Source: Siphonodentalium dalli
Taxonomy: Eukaryota; Mollusca; Scaphopoda; Gadilida; Siphonodentaliidae
Assembly (NCBI GenBank): GCA_032622095.1
Contig: CP136066.1
Location: 191,882,816 to 191,946,815 of the forward strand
Direction of reading: 5' to 3'
DNA: 64,000 nt
Shown here: piece by piece, positions 48,001 through 59,855 of the stretch
How the letters are laid out: each line of letters starts with the position of its first letter
How positions within the stretch are numbered: the first letter of the stretch is position 1
Program-made: the position numbers and the translations under genes
The notes under the pieces: model-generated
Seen by the model: only the letters and a program-made list of their open reading frames with translations
What the model was told of the DNA's origin: nothing
The model's database searches: none

Positions 48001-48577
48001 TGTGTGACGCCTGAGCGAATGTGACCATTTCGTGTTAAAAAATACATTGATACACTAATAGATCCGCTTCGCCTTAAGTTACATGTACTTTTCTTTTGGG
48101 CATAGATGATGGCTGACAGAGAATATTGTATTACATGATAATAATACTTATTTATCATATAATAACATGAAGTAACGCGAGTTAATAATCACCGGGGCGA
48201 CCGATTCGGATGAACGCTGGTACGGCTACACTGCATATGTCCCACCATGCACACACCAACATACATGTACATTTACGGTGATATTGGACATATTGTTACC
48301 ATCTTGTTATCATTAAACAACTCATCATTTTAACACCTCGCTGACACTTTCGTGAGTTGACTCCCACGTTACCACAGTTAGAAATAGGACAACCTTCTGA
48401 CAAATTACAAGCCTAGAAAGTTACAAGTGATTCATCAGATTTTCGATTGCATCGCTTGTACATACATGCGGAAATTATCCTTGAACCATCCAAATTTGAA
48501 TGCAGACCTCAATTATCCAATGTGTACACAGTACTGCAGTCTGTACATTCATTGTACATGTACACAAAGTCTCACAG
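48001..48577. other. Intergenic stretch
   Basis: Just upstream of the zinc-finger relic. A possible earlier finger in another frame (RNGHIRSGVTQVHN, near 48,020) is too weak to call. Confidence 0.4.
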
Positions 48578-48681
48578 GAAGCCTCGCATATATAAGAGAA
48601 TGCACTGGATTAGGCATACAAGGTGAAGGTAAATATTTTTTAGGCCAATGCGTTATCACATATACATGTATGCAAGGCTCT

Positions 48682-48741
<60 letters not shown>

Positions 48742-48765
48742 AGAATGCATTTGCACAGCCAGCGT
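48578..48765. mobile_element. Recurrent hairpin module (copy 8) with (AT)n expansion in the stem
   Basis: A half-module (gcctcgcatatataagagaa) at 48,582 is followed by a diverged full module. Its right stem 'cgcatatata...taagagaatgca' has grown into an (AT)n tract at 48,684-48,739. The short 'tatata' in the normal stem is the evident seed. Confidence 0.8.
48684..48739. repeat. (AT)n microsatellite
   Basis: About 27 uninterrupted AT units inside the hairpin module. Confidence 0.98.
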
Positions 48766-49614
48766 CTTCACAAAATTTCATGAATAGTGTATCGGTTATA
48801 CCTCTTGGGGTATATTTAAGGTAATGTGTTGAACATAAATATTTACCTCCTGCTATCGTCAGTGTTCATAATTATTACCAATCAAAATTTAACATTGTAC
48901 CCTATGGAGATTTTGACGATATACCCAAATGTTCACAGTGGTACCACTTAATGGCTATCATATATGCATGACCCTTACAAGTATTCAGGCAACAGATACA
49001 GTAATTGACAAAAAGTGTGGTTCACATGCACGAATCAATACATTTTTGAAACAATACCACACTGTCCACTCGTATTGCTAAACACAGTATAGGAATAGAT
49101 GAATTGTTATTCCACACGTATTTGCCGGCTTTATCCAAAATTGGGAGTGGACATCATGTTGATCTGGTGATAAAGAAGACAGCTTCTTCTCCAACCACTC
49201 AAAACATGTTTTCCATACCCCAGATCGGTCATATTAAATTGTCGAATAACATAGTTGAGGGGAGCCTTCCGACTTCCTTCATAACTTATCATGAATCCAT
49301 CTGTTGCATGCGAACTAAACTTCTGCTCGGGCTTAAGGGGTCATTCTGAGAATCACCAAAAAAGGGAATATATATACAGAGAATGTGACGAAAGGTAAAG
49401 CTTCGGTTGAACAGTTAGAATGGGTATACCTTTGCTAGAAATTTAACGTTCTATAATACTAATCGCAATGATATAATAATGATAATATGATCATACGCAA
49501 GCATCTTTAACGAACAAAAGCTAAAAGAATCAAATAGGGGTTTCTGCATGTAGCGTTAAAAACAATTCTTGTCAAAATCACTTTATAGATTCCCACCAAA
49601 TAAGATTCACATGC

Positions 49615-49923
49615 ATGAGGCTTATGTTTGGTGGGGTAATTATAAATAGTTATATATGTTGTCGAGAGTGCATGGAACTGAAACTAACCATTATATTACT
49701 TGGCGTGCTGTGGGAGCTCTTCAGATACTCAGGATGTGCATTTCATTCAAAACATGTCATCGTGTCGATTTCAACGATAGTCGACAAACAACGTCATCGT
49801 GTAACTTTCACCATTGACCGAATTCGCGTGGAACTGAATGTATCTTCTGCTTTGTTCATAAGTATGTGTTTTTTCATTCTATTTACGAAAATAGGATATA
49901 TATGGATTATCAGATGCATGTAA
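49615..49923 (+). CDS. Coding-like frame, possible beta-rich motif (copy 4)
   Basis: The plus-strand open frame contains LLGVLWELFRYSGCAFHSKH, then VIVSISTIVDKQRHRVTFTI, and ends with a hydrophobic segment (ALFISMCFFILF). WELF echoes the 8.9-kb segment, and VxVSIxxxVDKxR echoes the 17.2- and 28.2-kb segments. The resemblance is short. It lies in DNA present only in copy B. Function unknown. Confidence 0.25.
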   Translation: MRLMFGGVIINSYICCRECMELKLTIILLGVLWELFRYSGCAFHSKHVIVSISTIVDKQRHRVTFTIDRIRVELNVSSALFISMCFFILFTKIGYIWIIRCM

Positions 49924-51296
49924 GTATGCAGAATTATGATAACAATCAAATCCATATTAAATATTATCTGATTTCCTTTCGCACGGTATAGTCTCTACAG
50001 AACCATGCAATATTGATCAACGGCTGTGAATCAGTTGGAAAATAAAGCTTTGAGATATACGTAGATCGTGTTGAGTTGTGGTGATTTTAGTTTATTAAAA
50101 CATATATTAAAACTTCCTAGGTTCCGATGATTTGATCCAGTAGAGTGCCCGAGTAGACCCGTTAGAAATTCACTATGGACCTACTTTCCCTTATAAATAA
50201 AAACAAATAAATTATTTTATGACTTTTATATAAATAGGAGAATGTTGCACGTCGACTGATTTGGGTTGGTCTCTTCTTGACAGCCGATAACGACATTAAT
50301 GATTTAAGCCCACCGATCTACTGTGCGACATTCGCGCTCGCGAAATTTAAAACAACAGCGTCGTATTAGATAACAAGAAAACCATAGTCAGAAATGGTAA
50401 CGCCACCAAGATCATATTATTAGCCATAAATATAAATTATAATATAATTATAATATAAAATATTATTCATTAGTTAGCGCTAATATAGGCGCTAACTAAT
50501 TATTTGTTAATTAACATCTAATAAATATTCATCTTATTCACAACGTTAAGGAGTCCTTCTGGCACACGAGAATATTTATCGCCGTTTGATTTGCAACAAG
50601 TGAACTCGGCGCATATATAATTGATAGAACAGACCTCTATTATGATGATCGTGTCGTTATTTGTTTAAGATACGTATCAATTGACATATACGCACCCGTT
50701 CCATCATTAAAATATATATATATCGCCCATTTTAGGGGACCTCCGCGAATTCGGGGACTTCCGCAAAGTGATCTCCACAAATCGGGACCTACTGCAAATC
50801 GTCGCACCCAATGCAATTTGTAAACAAATACAGATTGACATGCGTTTTAACGAGGTGAGCTTTAATTAAACGAAAGAAGCATTCTACATAAACTATTTGT
50901 CATGGACACAGCCAGTGTGCCATATATATGTGTCAACTAAGGTCGCTTTGCGTGGTAAAAGTGAAAAGTGAAAGTGGAAAATCCTATTGAAAATGAATGT
51001 AGCCTACAATTTTGCAATTTTCCGCGGCAGATTGCAGTGAATCTATACTATTGGAAGTGAATGTACAATTCCTGGAATTCTATCAGATATCGCGACTCGT
51101 GATCATAGGTTATATATAGGGCCTATATGACCACGAAAACGAGTCGAGTCGCGATACATCAATCGGTACAAACACATTGTGTATACGATACAATTTTGAA
51201 TTGATGACCAGAAAATAAAAGATGGCGGTTAATCCAGGTCTCCAACAGAACAGACATGCGCGCTCCAATTAAAATTACCCATAATTCACTTCACTA
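49924..51296. other. Copy B-only intergenic stretch
   Basis: About 50,030-50,290 shares ggaaaataaagctttg and 'ttgcacgtcg' with the palindrome at the start of the window. 50,440-50,520 has an A/T palindrome around 'gttagcgctaatataggcgc'. No gene. Confidence 0.45.
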
Positions 51297-51765
51297 CACC
51301 AGGGGTTCCCAATGGGTTATACAATATTTTCAGGCTATCAGATTATTTATATTTTCAACAACATATTATTACACCGGTGACTTTAAGTTTACAATTTCAG
51401 CCTGTCCTGACTCTATCGATACGATTTATCATATTTTCAAAAACATATTATACACCGGTGGCGTTAACTTTACAATTTCGGCATCTACGTGATTCTATCG
51501 GTACGATTGAGTAAGGTACACAAACAAATCTCCAAGAATACAACAGGGGCTCCCAATGGGTTATATATTATTTTCAGGCTATCAGATTATTTATATTTTC
51601 AACAACATATTATTATTACACCGGTGACTTTAAGTTTACAATTTCAGCCTGTCCTGACTCTATCGATACGATTTATCATATTTTCAAAAACATATTATAC
51701 ACCGGTGGCGTTAACTTTACAATTTCAGCATCTACGTGATTCTATCGGTACGATTGAGTAAGGTA
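51297..51765 (+). repeat. Higher-order tandem repeat, 2 x about 243 bp
   Basis: Units 51,297-51,525 and 51,541-51,765 are almost identical (caatgggttata...cggtacgattgagtaaggta). Each contains two related sub-units of about 85 bp beginning 'attttcaacaacatattatt' or 'attttcaaaaacatattata'. A small 'tattacaccggtga' indel distinguishes them. Confidence 0.92.
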
Positions 51766-53122
51766 CAAAAAAAATCTCCAAGAATACATTCGTCCAGTCC
51801 ACCACACAATATCAAAATCACCGAAACTAGATACACCACCATGTGGCGTAATAATTGGTGACGTCACAAAATCAGATATAGTCTATATACGACCCAAAGC
51901 GTCCGGTTTTGGTTCGTTATAATGTCAAATATGGGCACAAAAGGTTTTTAGCAAAAAATGTTGCATGAGGTTGTAAAAAATGCGTTTGTTTTTTTGCCTC
52001 TCAGCCACCCCGGCATACCTTCCTGCAATCTAGAATAATCTGATCACATCCAAATTTTTCCAAACGACGTCTGAGTTTCGTACGTACTATTGTTTCAGTT
52101 TCCATTCGTGCATATCATCACACGTACTAAGGCGTAATTTACCCAAAATACTAGAATCTCCATAGGGTTCAGTGTTAAATTATGATCGCAACTGTAGCTA
52201 TAAGAAGTAACTGATCACATTCAATTTTTCAAAAATACGTTTAAGGTTCATATCTAGTAATTTTGATAACTTTCAAAACGAACTGATCATTATACGCCAG
52301 ATGACACCATATATCGTTTATGTAAATAATAAATGCTCTCTATATTATGTTAACCACGATTTACGACGACCCACCACGCTTCAAGAATGGAAACAAGCCA
52401 ATCATGAAAACACACCCACTAGGCATGGATAATCCGTTTTCAGATCGCCTTTAACAAACCCAAAAATGCAAAATTACATACGGAACCAGACTAAGTGCAG
52501 TAGTCGCATATTCTTCTAAGAAGCTGCATGCAATCCATACTGTACGTTGCAGCAGGTCTCTGTTTTGGGTTGCAACTGATGGCCACTTCAAGTTCAACGT
52601 TGTTTATAAACGTAGGGAAAATTGCGACTGTTGGGTCTAACAATCAACCAATTCCCCCACCAATTACTGGTTATGGGATATCCATGGGATATCCATGTTG
52701 ATCAGAGTTGGTGTGAGAAAACCCACAGACTCTGAGAATGGGATATAATTATAAAACAGCATTTATTCCCATCGATGGACATTCAAATATATAATTGCAA
52801 TAAATACAGACGTTTGAACACACTTTGGATTGGGCTCTTGATTGCGAGTCAGATAGGGGTAACAAATAATGAGGCAGAAAAGTATCCATAGAAAGAAGGA
52901 ATATCTTAAATGATAACTGGAGGCGAAATAGATGGACAGAAAAGAATGTCATAGTTTAGAAAGAAGACCAGAGAGAACATAGTGTGGGGTGTAGTTATAT
53001 ATGTGAGAGTACATAGTGTGGGGTGTAATTATATATGTGAGCATGCATACTAATTAATTTCAAATAGATAAAAAATATAAAAATTTAATTTAAAGGCAAT
53101 ACACAGCATCATTATACAGAGA

Positions 53123-53271
53123 ATAATCACTTGATTGAACTGGTGACGTGAAATAATTAATGAGAGGCAGGGAAGTTGTACAAACACGAGAGCGCATTGC
53201 GCTCGAGTGTTTTACAAACTAGTCTCTGCCTCTAATCAATTATTTCACGTCACCAGTTCAATCAAGTGATT
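53123..53271. repeat. Foldback repeat, copy B counterpart
   Basis: Arms 'aatcacttgattgaactggt - gacgtgaaataatt' and complement. The central loop includes gagagcgcattgcgctcgag. Confidence 0.85.
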
Positions 53272-54061
53272 ATTTGTTTCCGATATACGAGAAATCCGAA
53301 TCTTACAGCCATTATACCCATGACGCATACATTTCGATAGCGTTCATGCATGCATAATGCGCTAGCAAAAGGGACACCCATCATAGTGAAATTGTCGTTT
53401 ATATTCACTCAAGAAAGAAATCAAGGTAATTCACGCATAAGAATGTAATAAATAATCACTAAGCACCCATGCAAATATCTGCAGACACGACCCGACATTG
53501 GAGAGATCTCGAGCATATCAGTGTGGATTCCCGGGTTCAAATTTTGCAGTGAATCGGGTGAACGGTTAGGAAAGCGTCATTGGAAACAATCAATGGTTAT
53601 TATAAATTCTGAGCTGCCTCGCCGAGCTGCCATTAAGCTTTTATTGTTCATTTCATAGGACAATTCATCTGACCCCCAACAGTAATAATTCACTAGTTAT
53701 TGTTACATCAGACATGCGTCGTATTCGTGTAGCTGGTGTGGTCTCGTACATGTAAATTATATCACAACCTTAAAGAGATGTTAATAAGATTGCCAATATT
53801 CATGACATTTCAGACTTTAACTCTATATTTGAAATTTGTGAGTAAATATACCAATACCAGTGATAACACTGAAACAAGTGAGAACTACCCCCTTCCATAT
53901 AGTAGTCCAATTTTGATATTGTCATACAAGTAAGTGCGTCTGGATACATGGCCATTCCCGAAATCGGCTTATTGTAGGTCTAACCCCATGCAATAACATC
54001 GGGAAATACATGTCCATTTTATTGACAATTCAATCGACCAGACCAGGCACTTCCAATTGAA

Positions 54062-54345
54062 TTGCGTTGCTGTTGTTGATGGTGCTGATGGTGCTGTTGT
54101 TTTTAATGGTGTTTTTGTTGGCTTTGTTGCTGCAACTGTTGCTGCGATTGTTGGTAGTGGTGGTGTTGCTGATGATCGTGTTGCTGTTGTTGTTAATGGT
54201 GTTGTTGGCTTTGTTGTAATTGTTGCTGCGATTGTTGTTGTTGTTAGTGATGGTGGTGTTGATAGTGATCGTGTTGCTGTTGTTGTTGTTGCAGTCGGTG
54301 TTGTTGGTGACGGTGGTACTGTTGCATTGGTTGTTGTATTTTTAT
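54062..54345. repeat. Imperfect (GTT)n-rich microsatellite, copy B
   Basis: Paralogue of 25,275-25,480; longer, with internal 'gttgttggctttgttg' duplications. Confidence 0.95.
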
Positions 54346-54745
54346 CGCCTCATCCAGAGTATGTAGGCTGAGAGCATTGCTGAGATAGCCAGAGAATATC
54401 CGAGTTCCATACGTACTGAACCGTTGCACAGGTCTGTGTTACAGACACACGTGCCGGTGCCCTGAGGGCACGCCTCAGTCAGGGAAGTTTCAGAGCATGC
54501 TCGTACAATAGATATGACAGCGGCTGAAAATAAAAAGCGTTCGTGTATTTATGGTTGTATGGTACTTATTGTTTAGACTTACGAAGGCTTTACTGTTTAT
54601 ATTTGTTTTAAATTATGCCATGAATCTATACTCTAGCTAATGCCCATACAAAGATATTCCACCTGTACAAAACCTGGACAAATTTTCCTGGCAGCTGCTG
54701 TGACTGGGAAGTTGTTAACATCGAACAAATAATAAATATCTTAGG

Positions 54746-57419
54746 CAGTTAGCCGAAATTTTCAAAGTCCAGCTATGGTATTTGATATTCAAAACGCATG
54801 AACCAGACCATGTCTGGACTTGCAGATCGGCATGTGCAGTTCCAAATTGTCAAATTTCAGCTCAATCTGTATGTTAGTATAGCATGCGCTCTCAATAGCT
54901 ATAACGTGTAAGCGAAAATGTTCTAAAGTCCAGCTATGGTCTGGAAAACAGCAAAAGCGCGAAATTTCGGACGCTGTTTCAGTGGGAGAGCACGAATTGG
55001 AGACATGGCGCACCTCTCACGCAAAACAACGAACAAATATATTGTTTTAGTTTTCAAAGAGGCGACTTTCGAATTATTATAGAACGTCGAACTAACTTCA
55101 CACAACTCCAAAATGATGGTAAATAAATGGCGCTGATCAAAGTAATAACATCTTGACTAATGTATATGGATTAGTCGTCCTATAGTGCAATATAAAGTTA
55201 ATGAAACTATAATCGCGAACGAAAGCACTCGTGCACTGCAATGACTCAGTGCAACATCGTGCGTGTGAATGACAATGAATTTGTCTTTTTGATTGATTGT
55301 TTATTGGTGATATAATGAATACTTATGTTTATGACAATTATAATACAAGAAGAGTATAACATTATATCACCAGGGGATGACATAATCTCGAGGACTGTCT
55401 TCCTGTCATCCCCTGGCGCAGATTTGGTGATTAAGGCCTGATTATATAATCAACGTATGTACAAAAAACATGTAAGTGATTTCAAGTGGTGTCTCTGGTC
55501 CATAACTAAGCTCTTTTCTTGAATGAGTAATTGGTTATTGCAGGATAGATGATGCTCGGTGAGTCAATTATCATAATCACAAGCTATGGGACTTATATAG
55601 ATTATTCTTGCGAGGCATGGGTGGTTATACAGTCAGTACATCGGGGTTGTCGCAATTTACTATCAGTTGATAATAACAGATAGCCTTGTCTTTAGTAATC
55701 TGATAAAAAACAGTTGTTTCCGTTCTTCTCGGGAGTCATTCCGTTTCGAGCGGATGACAAATTCCAATGCATCACTGGAACGCGGGCAATATCTGTATAT
55801 TTTCTAGCTCGACGATATAGACACTACTGCTTCTAAACCATGGTATTCTTGGGCCGGGTTTAAACCAGAGATAACAAATGCGTCATTAAGACCTGCTGTT
55901 TCGAGTTTAAACTAATGTTTTGCTGTAAGACGATGATTTAAATCTAGATGTTTATGCGAACCAGGTTTAAACTGGAGGTGATGAATCCGGGTTTTGAGAA
56001 GCTGCTCCAATTAACGAGCACAATCGTTGGTTAAAGGTACCAGACACTCGCAGTGAGTAAATGTGCAAACAAAATATCTGAAAAATATCACCACTAAGAA
56101 CATGGATAAATTGATAAACTCTATTCTTATATACATTATTGATAATTCTCCCCTAACACACGTTCGTGTGTTGAACCATTGTTGTGTAAACAAAACTGTG
56201 GCAGTGAATTGTCCACAAAATCTCTAATCGTAATATTAAATAATTTAGTCTGTATATGTTGTGATTGTGCATGCATCGACTTGGCTAACGACCGCATCTA
56301 GCGATCGCTCTTCGACTTATTGTCAAAATCTACATCCAACTTGAAATTAAATGGACAAATTAGTAATTTTACACGCCTAAAAGGAGCTGTGATATTCAAA
56401 GATACCAAGGTTGTGAATATTTTGGAGATGGAAGCTGAAAACGACCATTTGAAGAGGAAAGCAAGTTGCGAGTTGACAACACCACCACCGAAAGAGCAAA
56501 TCATCGACGATTCTCCGACGAATACTGGTGAGATCGCTTCAATTATTTCCAACTCCCATGCATTATTAAATGACTCTCCCCTGTGAGCCACATTTATGGT
56601 CCAGACAGCAACACAGCCAAAATTTCTCAAAATCACTAGAATGTAGGCTTAGTGGACGGTATGTAACACTATTATTTTCTTTGCTGGTTATTATAATAGG
56701 GTCCATACAAATAACAAATGATCCACAGTACCACATGGCACATGGTTATATATAAACCATCCAAAATGGCCATTAAAATCCAATATGTCTGCCAAATACC
56801 TCAGAATATATAGGGAAATATGTATACTTGTACAACTCAGAGACTTACATATATTTTTCATTAATCCATACTCAGGGGGTATTTTTACATTAGCCGGATA
56901 AGATCATATTCGCTTTAGCCGTTTACGATAACAATAGAGTGTTTATACTTCGCCGGGTAAGAATTTCAGCTATCCGGATATGCAGCTATTTTCTGGATTA
57001 AATGATTTAAAACAAGCAACTTGTTGTCGTATAGATTCTAATTCGCTCTGCATTTAATTATATTTTTATCTGGTGTCATGCCGTCATGGATGATTGCCTT
57101 TCAACAATTAACTCGAGCAATAGTGTGGTGTTAGCACTGATAGACCAGTCCGCTTTACGCCTGTGTATATGGGTCAGTGTGTCAGTTTGATTGTCTCTAA
57201 TCAGCCGCCCATCGGTGGTCACGCACCTTGATTATAAGCTATTATTATAAATACTAACTGATGACGGTACACGTACTCTGCATGTGCATGGTGCATTTAT
57301 TGCTCATTCGAGGGAATTAAATGTGCATTCGCATGTACATGTATGATCATATATATGGAAGAAATGGGATGGCAAGTTTCAATGGATTCAAACGAAATGG
57401 ACAATTAGTTCAATAATCT
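54746..57419. other. Stretch with weak signals only
   Basis: 55,364-55,418 is a short palindrome (ccaggggatgac...gtcatcccctgg). 55,855-55,995 holds inverted 'gggtttaaacc' and 'aaactggaggtgatgaatcc' ends of the 1.8-kb element family. 56,302-56,583 is an 88-94-codon plus-strand frame (NILEMEAENDHLKRKASCEL, then TTPPPKEQIIDDSP) of protein-like composition but no recognised domain. The opposite strand is also open there. Confidence 0.4.
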
Positions 57420-57800
57420 AAATCTGAGTGCGTTGTGGACATATATACAGGGACGGGTCTTGAGGGCTTGATTTGGAGGCGTGTGACTGTTCATCTTTGG
57501 AATTTCCAACTGCACCAAATCTTGAACCTCACCAAACTCAAGTTCGCGTAAATCCATTTACACACCCCTTTGGACTTTAATTGCCCGTTGTGAGAAAATT
57601 TTGAAATCGGAACCATGAAAATTGCAAATTCCTAGCATCCAGACTTTCTTTAAAATTTCCAATTGTTGGACATTTTCCAAACTTGACACACCTCTAAGGC
57701 TGGATCATTTCCAACTGATGGCCATTTCAATCCAATAATTTGGTAAAAAAAATAAGCAAATGTTGGTCTAAAAAAATCACCACTAATAACTTGTTGGAAA
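57420..57800 (-). repeat. Dispersed repeat, 'acaacgttagttggaaa' family, inverse copy
   Basis: Parallels 45,000-45,740 in order: gttgggaggggtg-like start replaced, 'gaaatttccaac', 'ttccaactgatggccattt' and 'aatattggtctaaaa' analogues. Confidence 0.55.
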
Positions 57801-57849
57801 ATCAAACTTTGCCTGGACACCAAAATGATCTCATTCAGGAATAATACAA

Positions 57850-58000
57850 ATGAATATGTGTCATTCACTAGATAATCTTCGTAAATGTCGTGAGGAAATG
57901 AGGAAAACGGAACCAAAATATGTCGACGTATATGATCATCTTCGTCAAATCGGCAGCAAACCACAATTGTAAAAGTCTCGTGACCGATTCTCAAAACTTC
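57850..58000 (-). pseudogene. Broken duplicate of the 28.2-kb coding-like exon
   Basis: Same sequence as 28,190-28,345 with substitutions, a stop near its start in the phase used by copy A, and an 8-bp insertion (catttcct). Another frame is open (TIVVCCRFDEDDHIRRH) but is closed in copy A, so frame use is not conserved. Confidence 0.45.
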
Positions 58001-58185
58001 CGAAATATATCCCTATCTATTATGTTATACCCTGTAGTCAATATAAAACTTGCTGAGAAGAGGCAGATCATCTTTAAAAGATTCCTAACAATATCATGTA
58101 ATAGATTGATCAATTGATCAATTTGTATCATATATAACGTGTAGCCTAATTACACAGTTCAGGGATTCATGGGAAACTGATATAA

Positions 58186-58620
58186 ACAAACTCCAGTCGC
58201 GGTCGAATTTATAGGATATTTAAGCATGATTTATCCTTTGAGAGATATCTGGAAACTCTGAACATGGCAAACCGAATAACCTTATGTAAATTTAGAACTG
58301 GTAATCACCATCTACCTATCGAAACCGGACGATGGAAAACACCAAGCAACACAAGTCGTTTATGTCCGCTTTGCGATTCCGGAGAAATTGGAGATGAATT
58401 CCACGACCTACTTGTCTGTGGCAAACTATTAAATGACAGACAGCGACTGCTATCAAAATTTATTTACAAAAGGCCCAACTCCATTACTATGAGTGAACTA
58501 TTAAATCAGAAAAATTCCACGGACATACGTCGATTGTGTGATTTCATCAGACTTGTCAACCGAGAACTCACAAGGGCAGCTAAGCTTAAATAATCACATG
58601 TACATACACATGTGGTATAA
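58186..58620 (+). mobile_element. LINE ORF2 C-terminus and 3' end
   Basis: The plus-strand frame has IFKHDLSFERYLETLNMANR, then FRTGNHHLPIETGRW, then CPLCDSGEIGDEFHDLLVC, to a stop near 58,593. FRxxNHxLxIETGRW followed by C-x2-C...EDExHxLLxC is the diagnostic C-terminal region of many CR1/Jockey-type LINE ORF2 proteins in invertebrates and fish (established). An in-frame stop (58,183) and missing RT show 5' truncation. Unlike the other relics, the remaining frame is intact. Confidence 0.85.
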
Positions 58621-59330
58621 ATAAATTGACCATGACCATGTCGGAAATAATTGTCGAGTACCTGCAACTGAATGATACCGACAACACGCATAATTATGTC
58701 ATTGCATGGAAGCCAGGTATACATGAACGCAGCTACGATTCAAAGGTACACCATTGTAATGACCAACATAGTAAGTAAACTCAAATCAATACTGTTTCAC
58801 TAGTTCACGACTTTACATTTGCTTATCACTGATATCAGTATTTTTGCTACTATATACACAACCTCTTTTGTTATGTCAAATTGTTATATTATATTATATA
58901 TTTCGTGATAGCATCATGTACACAGCACACGTATATTGCGACAGTGGTTTTCTTCACTTGATTCAACGGCCATGTGAGTCGGCCATGTGAGTCGTGGTGT
59001 TTTCTGATTACCAAATTTGGAATCAAAATTTTACAAATAAACCTGTTGAGTATGAATATAACCCAATTTGCATGGCTCGTATTGATCAAACTTACAGTAT
59101 AACAAAGCTCGTAGCGGAGATATGTAAGATTAATGTCAAATATTATTTTGCTACCGAACAGGCAATACTAAATACCATAACGTGACACCGGCTTCGATTG
59201 ATCAGCTGATTCGGATCTGTGTACATAATAGCTATTGCATATAACAATGTTCTTCTATTGTAAATGTTGTATATATTATGTCTCAATACTCATGAAAATG
59301 TAATATGAGTTTAAGAGAATAAACTAATTG
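58621..59330. other. Copy B-only intergenic stretch
   Basis: A short tandem 'cggccatgtgagt' duplication lies at 58,968-58,995. No gene seen. Confidence 0.4.
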
Positions 59331-59371
59331 AAAATTGATGGTCGTAACGTATTATTGCGAAATTTACTCAC

Positions 59372-59515
59372 ATAAGAATTCCACTGTTGTCTTTGTGCAC
59401 GAAAGACAACCAGAAGAAACCATGCCGGCGGCAGTCAGGGTATTTGCATCTATAACCTCACCACACCCTGTATCCATTGCCATGGTACAGTTATAACAGT
59501 TGAATCCTGTAACAC
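59372..59515 (-). CDS. Internal exon of a Ly6/three-finger-like secreted protein (copy B)
   Basis: The minus-strand acceptor (ttattttctgtag) precedes a 144-nt open exon in phase 1, ending at T|GTGAGTAAAT. The product starts GVTGFNCYNCTMAMDTGCGE and contains VSSGCLSCTKT. Spacing is C-x2-C-x7-C-x18-C-x2-C-(x8-C). It lacks three codons relative to copies A and C, between the third and fourth Cys; the deletion is in frame. It is paralogous to 28,990-29,142 through the segmental duplication. All cysteines, both splice sites and the open frame are kept, which argues for function, although an 8-bp frame-breaking indel occurs nearby. Exons 1 and 3 not found. Confidence 0.72.
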
Positions 59516-59587
59516 CTACAGAAAATAATATAAATCATGTTGGAATTATTTATAGAATAACACCTAACTACGAATCTAGCAAAAGTG

Positions 59588-59705
59588 TTTAACCCTTAAC
59601 TGGAGCTTCCTGATAGTTTACGAAAACCCTGTATATAAGAGAATGCACTGGCACAGGATCTGTAATGTTGCGCCCGCACAGCTCCCGTTATGAAAGGGTA
59701 AAACT
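59588..59705. mobile_element. MITE, collapsed copy of the 29.2-kb element (hairpin copy 9)
   Basis: Ends 'ttaacccttaactggagctt' and 'gctcccgttatgaaagggta'. Only one side of the hairpin (tatataagagaatgcactgg) remains, so the stem was deleted after the duplication. Confidence 0.7.
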
Positions 59706-59855
59706 GGAAACATAAGAGGATACAAAGAATGGGGGATTGAAGGATAAAACGCTCTGTTCAGTCATCGCCTGGAGATTGTTATCGTGGATAATGAGTATCC
59801 GTGTAGCCACGACAGTATCCTGTCCAACGTGGCCGCCGTTGTATTGTAGACCATA

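Larger units (their letters stand above)
48880..54745 (+). repeat. Segmental duplication, copy B (left part)
   Basis: Collinear with 21,205-25,930. Relative to copy A it carries about 2.4 kb extra at 49,480-51,915. It lacks the 23.3-24.1-kb repeat block and the 24.5-25.0-kb MITE. Confidence 0.85.

Noticed and set aside
56302-56583. Plus-strand frame with a Glu/Lys/Pro-rich product
   Set aside because: Composition is protein-like, but there is no start context, splice site or recognised domain, and the opposite strand is open too.
57850-58000. TIVVCCRFDEDD read as the three-finger C-terminal CC motif
   Set aside because: The same frame is stopped at once in copy A (28.3 kb), and no CN follows. 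Another frame aligns better with the 8.6-kb segment.
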